64,000 bases of DNA, from positions 1-64,000 of the forward strand of contig VIRR01000547.1 of assembly GCA_008638375.1 (NCBI GenBank), in the 5' to 3' direction. Shown here one piece after another: positions 1 through 12,240 of the stretch (the stretch's first letter is position 1; every line of letters starts with the position of its first letter). The notes below the pieces were generated by a model. It saw nothing but the letters and a program-made list of their open reading frames with translations. It did no database searches and had not been told where the DNA came from. This DNA comes from Nyssa sinensis (taxonomy: Eukaryota; Streptophyta; Magnoliopsida; Cornales; Nyssaceae). The position numbers and the translations under genes were made by a program.

Positions 1-529
1 TAAGGATGCTACATCTACTTCTTTCCTAACATTGCATTGCACATCGCCCAGCGTACAAGATTACCCTTGAAATGTTTGTTGCTACGAATTATTATTTGTT
101 TTATGTACAAGTCTGGGAAGAATCTCTATTTTGCAATTGAAGTCTGATTGTAAATAAGAGTATAACCGTCTTGCATCATAGGTTCTATAGATTCGTGTCT
201 CGGACACGCTGACACAGATTTCTCACCTTTGATTTTGTTTTTTGTTTGGCAGGTATTAGAAAGAGAAGCAAGGTTAAGTTGATGTTTGTGTGAGGCTGGC
301 TAGTGTAATTTTTGGTCAATTTTCTACAGACAATATGGTGAAAGTCCTGAAGGATGGTGAAATTCTTGCTGGTATCTGAAACAAATCAGGAAGTTCACTT
401 GGCGAATCCTGTCAGTAATATGTTATTTACATCAAGTCTGCTCTCTCTCTCATTCTCTCTCTCCTAATCTGAATCATGGTATCAAGGGATCACTGAATAA
501 TGACCTTTGTAAGAGTCAGATTGAAAGTC
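1..529. other. Unassigned left edge; possible 3' end of a plus-strand gene
   Basis: No coding region can be supported here. There are two pyrimidine-rich stretches ending in AG, near 252 and 329, that look like plant splice acceptors. The second is followed by a short open stretch ending in TGA at about 379. This would fit the last exon and 3' UTR of a gene lying to the left, but no protein family is recognisable. A short CT-rich run lies at 440-467. The assignment is a weak inference. Confidence 0.2.
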
Positions 530-1062
530 ACATGAACAACAATATACCATATATATACATTTATGGTTTATAATCTCACCATTGGACCATTGAGCTGCAC
601 CATTCGATAATTTTTCTTGTTCAACTCCTCTGTAACCATGTCAATAGCAGTACTTCTGTTTTCTTGATACTGATATACTTCTACTTTGCTCTCTGGAGTA
701 CTCTTCATCTTTGTGAGGATGGTAACTTTTGAGGGCCACTTCAGTAATCATTTTGAAAGTTATACTTTGAAAACTAGAAAAATGAGATGATTCTATGGCT
801 ATAAAAACTCAAGAAGGAAAAAAATGAAAACATTTCACATCATGGTCTATTCATAATAAATCTTTACAAATATCTTCAGTATTCATTTTGAAAAAATGAA
901 ATAGACCATGAACGTGAAAAATAATTTTGGTGGTGTGGCCTGCCATTGACATGGTTACGAGGAGTTGACCAGAAAAATTATTGAATGGTGCAGCTCAGTG
1001 GTCCAATGGGTGATATTATAAAACCATATATATGTATATATAAAGTATCTTGTTGTACATTG
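530..1062. mobile_element. Foldback MITE-like element
   Basis: The segment 535-650 is the imperfect reverse complement of 940-1058. The arms share, in order, an ACAACAA edge, a TATATATACAT run, CCATTGGACCA, GAGCTGCACCATTC, AATTTTTCT, TCAACTCCTC and TAACCATGTCAAT. The spacer of about 290 bp has no ORF. Long arms, a short non-coding core and AT-rich flanks are typical of a non-autonomous DNA element. A long-hairpin small-RNA precursor is an alternative. I could not define a target duplication. Confidence 0.6.
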
Positions 1063-2084
1063 TTTAATGCGAGATATACATTCATTCTGCAAATTCCCCA
1101 ACAACTTAAACAAAACACCTAATTGTAATTTGCGAGAAACAAACGACCTTCAAAGTATGAGACAATGGAAAAACGTCATTTGTCCCAAAAGAGGCATGTC
1201 AAGTGATCTCAGACAGGATCCCACTGAATATAGACAAACTTTTTAGACTTTAGTTCTTAGAGAGGAAAGGAGCTACAAAAAGTTAGTTTATTGACAGCTA
1301 GCTTTCCTGGTTGGTCAATGAATTGCATGCATTTGAAAGTAACAATGGTGCCTTTGAAAAAGTTCACATTATTGAGATGTTGTTGGTCAAACATAGGTAG
1401 CTAACTGCCTGGCAGAAAAGGCCATATATGTCATTTTCAAATTTCATTTTATCTTCCTAATATAAAAGTTTAAAAGTTTTCTTTTTATTATTATACAGTA
1501 CTCGTTTAGATGAGTTGAAAAAAAGTGCTTTTTGAATTAAGTTGCGATTTGAATAAGTAGTTAGGAAAAAGAGTTGTTTGAATAAAGTTATTTAGTATTT
1601 GGATCAGTTATTAATAAGTGTTACTAGGTTACTTTTTGAAAAGTTTTACTAAGACTATTTTTTGAAAAAATTTCATTTTGGGTTAAGTGTGAATTTATTA
1701 AGTGTAGTTACTAAGACTATTTTTTGAAAAAATCCGTCTTGGGTGAAGTGTGAATCTATTAAGTGTAGTTAATAAGTCAAACTAAATACTTAATAAATTA
1801 AAAAATTTCGTTTTAAACTTAAAAAAATCATTTCGTGTGACTTATAAATTGAACCAAACATTACCATAATAAAGAGGGGTTGTTGAACTTGTACTAACTG
1901 TGCGAGAAATAAACATTTTTACCATTCGAATAAAATCTTAGTTCTTGTTATATTTTAAATGTTGTCACTAACAATATATGGCCATACAAAATATAATATG
2001 ATGGATTTAACAAAATTAAAAAAGTTAAATGACCAAATAAATAAATATATTTTTTGGTCTGAAAGTATTTGAAGAAAATTAAAT
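1063..2084. other. AT-rich intergenic DNA, nothing recognised
   Basis: Low-complexity AT-rich sequence with no supported gene. It holds a loose local duplication near 1640-1770, where phrases such as ACTAAGACTATTTTTTGAA recur about 70 bp apart. Confidence 0.5.
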
Positions 2085-3240
2085 TAATACATTATCATCT
2101 TATGATTAATTTAGCAAAATATCTAACGATTATGAGAATTAAATATTTGACTTTTGAAGTATATGGGCTATGTGCAATAGGGGTCGAGATCAATCATAGG
2201 TTAAAAAAATATAACACTAATTTTTAAGAGAGTTAATATGAATAAATAAAATAATTTGAAAGAGTTCAGTCTTATTTTATTAAAATATTTTTATAATAAA
2301 AAATACAATATTAAAATTTTGAGAGGTCAAAGTCCTATTTTACTAAATTATTTTAAAAAAATTAAGACTGAAAAATATAATGTTAAAATATGGTGGGACA
2401 TGGCCCACTTGTTCCCTTGCATTTGCCCGCCGTCTTTAATTGTCAAGACATGTTAGAGTGAGGCCCATATATTTCATCAACGTGTCAAACTCTCGTTGAA
2501 TTGGGTACAAGAAATAAACATTCTCTTTTAATTTGGTCGAGAGAGTTGGGCCCATCAGCAGGGCTTTATGTTAGCTTAGAAAGTCTTTCAACACATTTTC
2601 TCATATGGTTTATGGTCGACCAATTAAGTGGATAAGGCCATGATTGTCATTTTATTATATGAAAAAAGTCTTTATCAAATTTATTCCAGGTACATTTATG
2701 AAGTTATATTAACTAATTTTTTCGGTATAATGACACTAATTTTTCAGAAGTCTTTGAAATTACATTCCTTTTTTTATTTTACTGAGAATATATAAATACA
2801 TTTTCTTGAACAAATTTTTTTTAAACAATAAAACGAACAATTTTATATATGTAAATAAATTTAAGAGAAATAACTGGATTGTATTGGTTATATAAAAATA
2901 AATTTTAAATTTTTTATCAAGATGTAGTTTAAAATAAAAAAACTGATTAGTATATTATTTTTACAAAATTTAATTAAAAGTAATATTTGGTATGTTTTCA
3001 AGATAAATATAATTTTAAAACCCCATTATTAAAAAGTTATATAATTATTAAAAAGTTTGAAAAAGACTGATTTAAGTTATCTTTTAAAACCAACTATTAT
3101 AATAAAATGACAATCATTGGCCTTATCCACAAAATTATTTGGTAGCTAATAAGTGGGTTCAGCAGAATCTTTTTAGTATATTCTTTTTCTTTTTCGTCTC
3201 TGTCGTCGCTTTTGACTTGCCTTTCAGCTGGAACGTTGTC
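2085..3240. repeat. Intergenic module alpha, copy 1
   Basis: Non-coding AT-rich block found again at about 11030-12240 and 40580-41680 in the same orientation, and at about 18900-20165 inverted. Shared landmarks are the ACATGGCCCACTTG phrase, GTCAAGACATGTT, GAGGCCCATATATTTCATC, and at the far end the CATTGGCCTTATCCACAAA and GTCCAGCAGAA phrases. Its middle (about 2690-3080) contains one of the AT-rich foldback elements. It is part of the duplicated intergenic unit of the B3 cluster. Confidence 0.7.
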
Positions 3241-4188
3241 GCCTTCTACAATGCTGTCTCTCAATTTTATTTTAAATTAATGTGATAATGAAAGTCTTTT
3301 TATTTTTTATTTTTTAATGCATCAAATAATATAATTAATATATAAATTTAAAAATGTGTTTGTAAATCAGATTTTAGATGAAATCAAGTTTTCAAATGGG
3401 ATAACAAAAAACTTTTATTATTGATTTTCTTCTTTTCATTAAAGAGAGAATGAGATCAAAAATAAAAAAGAAATGAATTTCTTTTTTGTATCAAATGATA
3501 TGACTGATGTAACATAATGTTACATTATTAGAGAGTAAAAATTATTAATTTTTTCAAAACCTTAGAATTATTGAAAGAAATTAAATTAATTAATTTTTTT
3601 TATTCTCATAAAGTGGTTCTAAAGTAAAATGTCAAACACAAAAAAAAAAAATTTAAATTCTTAAAATTGAGGATTGTGTTAGGCAATTGATAGTCAGTAT
3701 AAGATTTTATTAAATTGATCATGAACATGAATCTTGAAATTATAAAATGATGAGATAGAATTAATGTAACAAATTGTTATATATAATTGAAACAAAACTC
3801 GATTGAACTGAATCGAAGTGTTCAAATTGTTCTTAAAAGCTATGTGTATTTGTCAGAAAAAAAAGAAATAAGAGTCACACCTTCAAACATACATGGTCAA
3901 TGAGATCAAAGAGAGGAGAGAGAAAATAATTGATCAAGATTCATTAAGATTCATTAAAAAAAAGGGAAGGATAAAGGGAGAGAGTGAAAATAGGAAACAA
4001 TTAGGTCAAGGAGGCATGATGAAGTGAAGCTGATTGATAATGAAATGTTTAAAAGAAATGAGTGTTTAGATTTAGAGCTAAAGTGCACAAATAGGCCTAT
4101 GTGGCATGAGACAGTGATGTTAATTGATAATGAGTCAAAAGTTAAAGAGTGCACCATATGCTATTAGAAAGTCATGGTTAAGATTAAC
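3241..4188. repeat. Intergenic module beta, copy 1
   Basis: Non-coding block beginning with TGCTGTCTCTCAATTTTA, repeated at about 12250-12900, 20235-20890 and 41670-42860. It includes an AAGAGAGAATGAGATCA phrase and a GTCACACCTTCA phrase close to the 3' flank of a B3 gene. Short open frames on either strand here are not conserved between copies, so I treat the block as non-coding. Confidence 0.65.
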
Positions 4189-4196
4189 TTCATGCA

Positions 4197-4420
4197 AAAT
4201 ATGGTTTTTTTTTAATTATTAGGTGTTGACACATTATACTGACTAATCTCAGATCCATACCAAGCATTTCTTCAAGCGAGTTGGTTAACTTCGGGTTTGT
4301 ACATGTGAACGTGATTTTAAAGAAGTTGATAACATTCTATTGAGAGTCGAACTCGCAGACCCGATGCTTCACGAAGCAACAACACCCAGTTAATTTTACC
4401 ATTGAGCCACTTCCTTGGGT
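4197..4420 (-). mobile_element. tRNA-derived SINE, copy 1
   Basis: The minus strand carries an RNA polymerase III A box (TGGCTCAATGGT, 4399-4410) and B box (GAGTTCGACTC, 4344-4354) spaced as in a tRNA. A tRNA-unrelated body follows, with an A-rich tail (T-run on plus at 4205-4213). The element is flanked by an 8 bp direct repeat TTCATGCA at 4189-4196 and 4421-4428, the expected target-site duplication. A second copy at the homologous position (42871-43102) shares the same target repeat, so the insertion predates the block duplication. Confidence 0.75.
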
Positions 4421-4428
4421 TTCATGCA

Positions 4429-4790
4429 TTTCTCATTGACTAGAGAGAGAGAGAGAAAGAAAGAAAGAAAAAGATATTAATTTTTTTTTTCTTTTGTCTC
4501 AAATGCTACTAGAAACCCATGGTTCATATTCAAATTGTGCAAGACAGGGATGCATACATCCTTACAAAGCTAAATTAAAAATAAAAAGGAAAAAACAGAA
4601 TTAGGAAGATTTAGTTAGTTGTAGAATGAAAAAGTGAGCATCTAAACATAAACATATGTTTTGATTAGTGAAGAATTTAGTCATTTTCATGAACATAGAC
4701 AATTGTCTAATCATGTAAATTTTTTTCATTATTTTCTCTCTCTCTCTCTCTCACTCTTGTTGCATAAATCGTTATTTCACAATAATATAT

Positions 4791-4822
<32 letters not shown>

Positions 4823-5164
4823 TGAAATTTGTTATATAATGAAACATAATTATTCAAGCAAAAGGAATGAAACACAATTTGAAAGAAAACCACACTGATA
4901 TTTGTTATATAATGAAACACAGAAAAAGGAATGAAACACAATTCGAAAGAAAACCACACAAATACACCCATGTGTTGAACATTCTCAACTCCATGGACAT
5001 TACAACACTCAAATAACACTCTAAAAACCCAAAAGAAACTTGAACTTGACAATCTTAACAGAAAGCAAACAAAAAAAGAAAAAGAAGAAAAAAGAACAAC
5101 ACTTCACACAAACACTTCAAATAGGAGCATGCATGATAAGCCTGCAAAAGTGATGGATCATCTT
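4429..5164 (-). repeat. 3' flank of B3-A1 with (GA)n, (TA)n and a ~75 bp direct repeat
   Basis: This flank follows the B3-A1 stop codon. It contains a (GA)n tract near 4440, a (TA)n tract near 4786-4820 and a partly duplicated ~75 bp unit starting GATATTTGTTATATAATGAA. The same order recurs at 7745-8407, 15130-15881, 36925-37607 and 44718-45450. Open frames read in this flank are translations of the repeat and are not supported as genes. Confidence 0.7.
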
Positions 5165-5503
5165 TCAGCGTTCAATCTCCACCATGTATGCATTTTGATT
5201 GTCATGCGTGCGTATGTTTTTGCCAAATAGACGAAAATTATACAAGCGATAAAAAACTAGTTTATCGCCTATTTCGAGATTTGCTTCTTTCACAAAGCGA
5301 AGCCACTCATTTCTCATAAATCGTCGTCCGTTTTTCCTTGTTCCAACATTAAACGACCAAAAATGTTTATTTTTGTCATACACACGCATATCCTCTTCTC
5401 CGGGAGGTAAATATATTGCTGCTTGTGGTATTTCTAGAGCGGTATTTAAATCACAATCCGTCAGTTGCTTTGTAAAGCAAATTTCTCTTCCCTGACCCTC
5501 CAT
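5165..5503 (-). CDS. Single-B3-domain DNA-binding protein (locus A1)
   Basis: This encodes 112 residues that are almost entirely one B3 domain, a plant-specific DNA-binding beta-barrel. The order of motifs fits the family: CFTKQL (9-14), an acidic DCD (17-19), LEIP (23-26), YLP (31-33), a tryptophan before the central strand (W49), the basic loop GTRKNGRRF (54-62), W67 and FVKEANL (70-76), then the GD pair (79-80) before LVFYRL. There is no second B3, AP2, Aux/IAA or repression motif, so the protein is far shorter than ARF, RAV or VAL proteins. The start follows a leader intron directly (ATG 5501-5503). A nuclear role in DNA binding is inferred from the fold; the target is unknown. Closest neighbours are A3 and A4. 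Confidence 0.85.
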   Translation of the reverse strand: MEGQGREICFTKQLTDCDLNTALEIPQAAIYLPPGEEDMRVYDKNKHFWSFNVGTRKNGRRFMRNEWLRFVKEANLEIGDKLVFYRLYNFRLFGKNIRTHDNQNAYMVEIER

Positions 5504-5516
5504 TGTTCAAATTAAT

Positions 5517-5622
5517 CTGTAAAAAGAAAAAGAGAAGGAGAAGAAGATGATAAATAGATGAAAGTAAGTTCATTAACTATATTATGTAAGAACAAAAATG
5601 CATGGCAGAGAAAGAAAGTCAC
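5517..5622 (-). other. 5'-leader intron of B3-A1
   Basis: On the minus strand the donor GAGAG|GTGACT is at 5622 and the acceptor TTTTTACAG| ends at 5517, 13 bases before the ATG. The intron is pyrimidine-rich near its 3' end, as plant introns are. The same junctions occur at the A4 locus, and B-type loci use GTAACT and CTACAG in equivalent places. Confidence 0.7.
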
Positions 5623-5683
5623 CTCTCTCTTTTTGCTTGTGCCTCAGAAAAGTATATATGAACTTATGAGATGGGCCTCTGCA

Positions 5684-5691
5684 TATTTATA
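5684..5691 (-). promoter_or_regulatory. TATA box of B3-A1
   Basis: The minus strand reads TATAAATA about 60 bases upstream of the leader-intron donor. The box is conserved at the A3 and A4 loci. Confidence 0.65.
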
Positions 5692-5704
5692 ACGGAAAAA
5701 TTAT

Positions 5705-7744
5705 GACCGACCATTAATAAAATTTTTTTTTTTTTTTATAGAGATTTCAACTCATTGATTGACAAACCCTTGACTTATTATCTGAGCTGCTAGCTTTTTT
5801 TTAAGCATAGTGGCCTTTTTTCTTCTCCTCAATTTTTGCGCCTGCCAAAGTGTACTTTCTTTAATGGGAGTTTGATGTTTCCTTAGCTAATATGAAATAA
5901 AAAAAATGTTTTTAAAAAATAATTCATATTTGTTTCTTTATAAAGACACTTATATGTTTAGAGAAATAAAATTAATATAAAATTAATTTTAAAAATTTAA
6001 TTAAACAATTAAGTACAATTAATTTAAAACCTTACATGCATTTTAATTATAGGTATCAATCAAACAATAAATTTTTAAACACAAGGACTGACTGTAGCAT
6101 TATCCTCTTCCCAATGGCCTGTCATAGAGTAATGCAATCACTTTCACTTAGCTAATGGTCAGCATATTCTAGAATCTCTTTCTCTCAGCAAGTGGCCCAC
6201 AAATCCTCACGTTTGGGAGTGTTTCCTCTTACAGCTGCCACTGGCGGCCACTATTTAGTGGGTTATTTTTGAGAAAAAAGTAACATAAATTTATTGTTTT
6301 ACAATTATTGTATATTTCAAAAAAGAAAAAGAAAAATCCAACTCAACAAAATTTCATTTCAGTTATTTAAAATTGATTACTATATGAATTTTGATTTGTT
6401 ATTTTACTTAAATATTTTTTAAAAAAATATTTTTAACTTTGAGTGATTTCAATAACTTTTTCTATATTTTAAAAAAAAATTACCATAAAAATAATTTTTA
6501 ATTTAGTCAAACAATTAACTTTTTGTCAGTGCATTACAATCAACTACATCATATGTTTCTGTAACATCAACTATATCATCGGACTAATGAGCATTAGTGC
6601 ATTGCACACATTAACATGTGACCCATAGACTCGGATACAAAACACAGATATTCTCTTTTAAATTGTCAAGAATGTTGAGGTCCATATTCACACTGTTTTT
6701 GAGAAATTAACTTATTCTTAATGTGTATGCTGGTATTAGATCCCACGTCAACTAAGGCTATACACTTATTATGTTTTGATTTTTTTTTATAACTCGGTAT
6801 TCGATCATTCGGATCGATTAATTTGAGGTATTAATCTCATTGTCTATTAACAAGGGACCCAATTAAAGTTAAGATAGCGTCTTGTATGGACTAGCCCTAA
6901 GGAAAAGTGACATCTACTGGGTTTTGACATGACGATCTTGGAGAGGCAACCGTTTAGTTACGGTATACCGCCCACTTGATCACTCCTACTAGGGTTTTTA
7001 CGTTTTGAATTTGTTAATCATATTTAATTGATTTTGAGATTATTTGAGATGACATTTTAAATCGTATTTATTGATCATAACTTTTTTATTAAGTACAATT
7101 TAAGTTAAGTTGGTGGGTCTAATTTTTTCTATTTAGTCAAGTCCAATATGAATACTCTTATTTGATAACTGTTAAGTAATTTTTAATAACTCACTCAAAC
7201 ATATAATTACGTATTCAAACAAAACTTTTACGTAATTATTTAAGGATCACTTTTATACCGTTCAATCAAACAAGCATTAAGTGATTATTCATATTATTCG
7301 AATAGTACATAAGTAATAAAATTTCAATCAACAAACGAGTACCGAGTGAATATTTACATCATCATATACCGTCTCAGTTATTTTACAGAAATTCTTAGAC
7401 GTGATTGGTATAGTGACAACTGACATGGTAGAGTACTTTTCAATATTCTACACTTTTGACCTTTTTATGAATTTCCAAGGGTAACATAGGACCCAAAAAT
7501 TGGAATTATCAATGATGTGCTGATGGTCTTTTCTACATGCATTATATAATGTAGTTAATATATAAATTTAAAAATGAGTTTGTAAGTGACATTTTTATAT
7601 GAAATCAAGTTTTCAAATGGTCCTTAATTTGGTTTCTGTAATAAATTTAAAACAATTTTAATTTGAAAAATAAGTTAAAATTTACTTAATTTAAGTAAAA
7701 GTAAAATACTCATCTTTTATCTCTTTTAGTTCTTCTTGAGTTTC
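5705..7744. repeat. Intergenic module gamma, copy 1
   Basis: Non-coding block between the A1 promoter and the 3' flank of B1. Landmarks are GAGCTGCTAGC, the AGCTGCCACTGGCGGC phrase, CACTGTTTTTGAGAAATTAA and a tract around 6820-7000 with AGGGACCCAATTAAAG. Related copies are at 13740-14940, 16480-17330 and 21770-23419, and inverted at 43621-44717. The stretch at about 7370-7380 is the empty site that corresponds to the Athila insertion point at 23420. Confidence 0.7.
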
Positions 7745-8407
7745 CTCTTCTCATTGACTAGAGAGAGAGAGAGAGAGAGAGAAAGAAAAAGAAATTAATT
7801 TATTTTTTCTTTTATCCTTACAAAGCTTAATTAAAAATGAAAAGAAAAAAACAGAAGTAGGAAGATTTAGTTAGCTGTAGAATGAAAAAGAGAGCACCTA
7901 AACATAAACATGTGTTTTGAATAGTGAACAATTTAGTCGTTTTCATGAACATAGACAATTGTTGAATCATGTGATTTTTTTTGTTATTTTTTGTCTCCTC
8001 CCTCTCTCTCTAACTCTTGTTGCATAAATCGTTATTTCACAATATATATATATATACACACATTGATATTTGTTATATAATGAAACACAATTATTCAAGC
8101 AAAAGGAATGAAACACAATTTGAAAGAAAACCACACTGATATTTGTTATATAATAAAACATAATTATTCAAGCAAAAGGGATGAAACACAATTTGAAAGA
8201 AAACCACACTGATGCATCCATGTGTTGAACACTCTCAACTCCATGGACATTACAACACTCAAATAATTAACACTCTAAAAACCCAAAAGAAACTTGAACT
8301 TGACAATCTTAACAAAAACCAAACAAAAAAGAAGAAGAAAAACACTCCACACAAACACTTCAAATAGTAGCATGCATGATAAGCCTGCAAAAGTGACGGA
8401 TCATCTT
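7745..8407 (-). repeat. 3' flank of B3-B1
   Basis: It has a (GA)n run at about 7761-7781, a short (TA)n tract near 8042-8055 and two adjacent ~75 bp direct repeats (about 8062-8135 and 8137-8212) beginning GATATTTGTTATATAAT. The same organisation lies 3' of A1, A3, B2 and B3. Confidence 0.65.
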
Positions 8408-8746
8408 TCAGCGTTCAATCTCCACCATGTATACATTTTGATTGTCATGCGTGCGTATGCTTTGGCCAAATAGGCGAAAATCATACAAGCGATAAAAAAT
8501 CAGTGTATCGCCGACGTTGAGCTCTGCTTCTTCGACATAACGAAGCCACTCATTTTTCATAAACCGTCGTCCATTTTTCCTTGTTCCAATATTGAACGAC
8601 CAACCACGTCCATTTTGGTCGACTACACGCATGTCATCATCTCCGGCAGGTAAATATTTTGCTCCTTGAGGGATTTCCAAAGCAGGATTGATATCTGCAT
8701 TCTTTAGTGTTTTCCTAAAACATATTTCTCTTTGCTGACCCTCCAT
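8408..8746 (-). CDS. Single-B3-domain DNA-binding protein (locus B1)
   Basis: This encodes a 112-residue B-subfamily member. B3 landmarks are CFRKTLKNADI (9-19), LEIP (23-26), YLP (31-33), W49, GTRKNGRRF (54-62), W67, and GD (79-80) before TLIFYRL. It differs from A1 mainly at the N terminus and in the strand after the LP turn, where it has DQNGRGW against DKNKHFW. No other domain is present. The ATG at 8744-8746 lies 13 bases after a conserved leader intron. The copy at 37608-37946 differs at a single base, which changes residue 89 (D here, N there). DNA binding in the nucleus is inferred from the fold only. Confidence 0.85.
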   Translation of the reverse strand: MEGQQREICFRKTLKNADINPALEIPQGAKYLPAGDDDMRVVDQNGRGWSFNIGTRKNGRRFMKNEWLRYVEEAELNVGDTLIFYRLYDFRLFGQSIRTHDNQNVYMVEIER

Positions 8747-8759
8747 TCTTCAAATTAAC

Positions 8760-8894
8760 CTGTAGAAAAGTAGAAGAAGAAGAGAAACAGATGAATGTAA
8801 ATTCACCAACTATTGCTATGTTTATAGTATGAAAGAAAGAGAGACATTTCATTTCAAAGACATATATGCATGGTAGAGAAATTAAGAGAGTTAC
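8760..8894 (-). other. 5'-leader intron of B3-B1
   Basis: Donor AGAGAG|GTAACT at 8894 and acceptor TTTTCTACAG| at 8760 on the minus strand, immediately before GTTAATTTGAAGAATGG. The layout matches the B2 locus. Confidence 0.7.
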
Positions 8895-8962
8895 CTCTCT
8901 TCTGCTTGTGTTTTGAACTTAGTAGTTTTGATCTGTGACTGCTTTGTGACAACAACGATCTC

Positions 8963-8969
8963 TATTTAA
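8963..8969 (-). promoter_or_regulatory. TATA-like box of B3-B1
   Basis: The minus strand reads TTAAATA inside CCTTAAATAGAG, upstream of the leader exon. The same box is present at B2, and a stronger TTATATAG version at B3. Confidence 0.5.
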
Positions 8970-10955
8970 GGAGAAATTATGGGCCCACCACTTTAGAATT
9001 ATTAAAGATTTCACCTCTTTCATTGAGTAACCTATTAGATTTTTTCTACCTTCTTTTTTTCTTCTCAAATAGGTACCTCCCACAAGTATACTTTTTTCTT
9101 TTTTATTTTTTCAATTTTTTTCGACGAGGTCTTAAACAGTGACAGATCTAAACCATTAACAAAAGGGTATACAAAAAATAAAATTGAAATGTTAAGAGGA
9201 CTTTTATAAAAAAATGGAAAATTTTGAGGGAAAATTTCTAATTTTCAAGACAATTCTATAAAAAAAAATAGAGATAAAATATCAAATTTCTAAAATTTTG
9301 AGAGACTATGACCACCCCTATCCCCCACTTATATTCACCACTAGGCTTGAATATATTTGTTTCATATCATATATTTATTATTATTTTTTTATAAATCGAT
9401 TAGGAGTATTCACTTCTTCTCTGTGAAATAATTAAATAATAAATAACATAACATACATCTAGAACATTTTGTGAAATTTTTTTAAAAGGTAATGAATAGA
9501 AACTTTGTCCTTTGTTTTAACACAGAAAGTTTTCAACTTTCCCTGCCCTTTCTTCCTAGAATCTCTTAGTATGAATCTCTTCCTTTGTAGTGGGTGCCAC
9601 AAGTCGCTATTTAATTGGGTTTTGATATTTCTTTAATATGAAATAAAAAAATGTGTTTCGTCTACCTAAAAGAAAAAAAAAGTACACTCATCTTTTATTT
9701 ATTTTTAATTCCTCTTCTTGTATCTTTGGTTTTTACTCATTGAAGAAAGAGAGAATGAGATCAAGAAAGAAACATTATATATATATATATATATATATAT
9801 ATAGATATGTAAATTTCTGGTTTTAAGACCTAAAAGTGACGAGAGAGAGAGAATTGAGTAAAGCTATATTTTTACATTTTTATTTATTAAATCTGACTCT
9901 CAAATTACGTGGCTAATCTAACACAATGGTACGTTATCATATTATCAGAGAATCAAAACTTGATAAAAAAAATAAAAAAACATAAAATTATCTTAAAAAA
10001 TTGAATTAGTGTTCCTTTTCATCATGATGAAATGCTTCTAAAATAGAACGTGGGACACACGAAAACTTATTTAGAGGCTTAAAAGTCCGTAGCTGCCCCC
10101 TTAGACTTTTTTGTGTCGCATCATTCATTCATTATGACTTGTGTATGTTTGTTTGTATGTTTCATTCCTTTGAATTACAATTGTTGTTAAAGATAGTGGT
10201 TTAAATTTTTGTTATTATATAACAAAAGTACTATGAATGAGTGGACAGCTCAAGGACAGAGAGAATGAGGATCAGACCTTCACACATTCATGGCCCATAA
10301 GATCAGCAAAAGGGAGTCAAGTTAAAATAGAGAAGCAAAAAGGTCTAAGAAGCATGAGACAATGAGACTGATTGACAATGAAATGGCCAACTTTTAAAGG
10401 AAATTAATGTTTAGATTTAGTGTTAGAGTGCACAAACAGGTCTAAGTGGCATGAGACAGTGAGATTAGTTGATAACGACATGGTCAAAGTTGGGGTGCAC
10501 CTGAGTTATTAGAAAATCATGATTCAGATTCAACTTAGACACCGGATTTATTCATATGTTGAAATGTGATGCGCCATAAACTAACGGGGCTCAGATTACG
10601 ACACGTGTCCTGAAATATTTTGGAGTATAAAGACTGAATTTTCTTGAATATCTATTGAACTTAGGAATACAAAATAAGAGCAAAGTATGGGTTCTGAATT
10701 GGTTACCATTTTTCACAAATTACTGATCTCATAATAAGAAAATATAGTTTAATATGGTAACTTCTATTTATAGATATCCTTAAATCTCGACTCTTATGAT
10801 TCTTAATCCCACTCAGTTTCGAAGATCTACAGCTTATAAATAAATTTTCAAGGTACGCTACTGATTTATGTTCAACTACTTCCTTCAATTATTATCATTA
10901 TCATTACGACGATTACTATCAGAGTTTTTTCAGTAACCCTCCGACTACTTTAGAA
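8970..10955. repeat. Intergenic module delta, copy 1
   Basis: Non-coding upstream block of the B-type loci. It is found again in part at 38170-38935, 39676-40570 and, most completely, 46015-47640. It contains a (TA)n run near 9776-9803 and a GAGAGAGAGA run near 9841. Nothing in it looks like a gene. Confidence 0.65.
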
Positions 10956-11029
10956 TTATTAGAGATTTCAACTCTTTTATTCATTGACTAACCTACTAGA
11001 TTTTTTCTACCTTCTTTTTTTTCTTTAAG

Positions 11030-12240
11030 TAAATTTATACATTATCATCTTATGATTAATTTGGCAAAATATCTAACTATTATGGGAATTAAGTATTGAC
11101 TTTTGAAGTATATGGGCTATGTGCAATAGGGTTCGTGGTTAACCATAGGTGAATAAAATATAACATTAATTTTTAGGAGAGTTTATATGAATACATAAAA
11201 TAATTTGAAAGAGTCAAGTCCTAAATATATATTCTAACAAAATTAAAAATAAAAAATACAATATTAAAATTTTGAGAAGTCAAAATCCTATTTAACTAAA
11301 TTATTTTAAGAAAATTAAGACTAAAAAATATAATGTCAAATTTGGGAGGACATGGCGCACTTGTCCCTTTGCATCCCCCTTTCGTCTTATACTGTCAAGA
11401 CATGTTACTGTGAGGCCCATATATTTCATCAACGTGTCAAACCCTCATTGAATTGGGTTCAAAGCATAAACACTCTTTTAATTTGTCATGGAATTTGAGG
11501 CCTACCCGCACGCTCTATGTTATTTAGAAAGTCTTTCAAACATTTTCTCATTTGATTTTACTGTTCACTAAATTTTTATTATATGAAAAAAGGCTTTTGT
11601 GAAATTTATTTATAGTAATTCATAAATTACATTAATAATAATTTTTTGATGCAATTACAAAGATTTTTTTAGAGTTTTTTAAAATTATATTGACATTTCT
11701 TATTTTACTTGATAATATATAGATACATTTTTTCAGTCAATTTTTTTTAAAAATGACAATTATATATATAAATATAAATACATTTAAAGTAAATAACTTA
11801 TTTTTATTTTATATAAAAATAATTTTAAAGTTTTTTATCAATATTTAGTTGAAAAATGAAAGAAATAATTTTGAAAAAAAATTAATTAAAAAAATATTTA
11901 TATATTATCAGATAAAATATTAAAAATAAATAAAATTTTAAAAATTAAAAAAAAAACTAATATAATTATCAAATTTTTTTTTTAAAAAAGGCTGGTGTGT
12001 TAAAACCAACCATTGTAATAAAATGACAGAATCATTGGCCTTATCCACAAAATTAAGTTGGTAGCCAAACGGCTTCTGTGGGACTGAGCCCTAACATCCG
12101 CCTTTTCAGCAGCCAATAAGTGGTCCAGCAGAAGCTTTTTAGTATATACTTTTTTGTCTCTGTTATCGCTTTTGACTTACCTTTCACCTGTGCCGTCGGC
12201 TCATGCACTGATACGTGTCATTTTATGAACCCGGCGGAGT
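11030..12240. repeat. Intergenic module alpha, copy 2
   Basis: Direct-orientation homologue of 2085-3240 with the same landmark phrases. The middle (about 11610-11990) is an AT-rich foldback element. The copy at 18900-20165 is the reverse complement of this one. Confidence 0.7.

Noticed and set aside
4777..5052. Minus-strand 91-codon frame 3' of A1, with similar frames 3' of B3 and C1
   Set aside because: It is a translation of the repeated 3' flank and a (TA)n run; frames are not conserved between copies.
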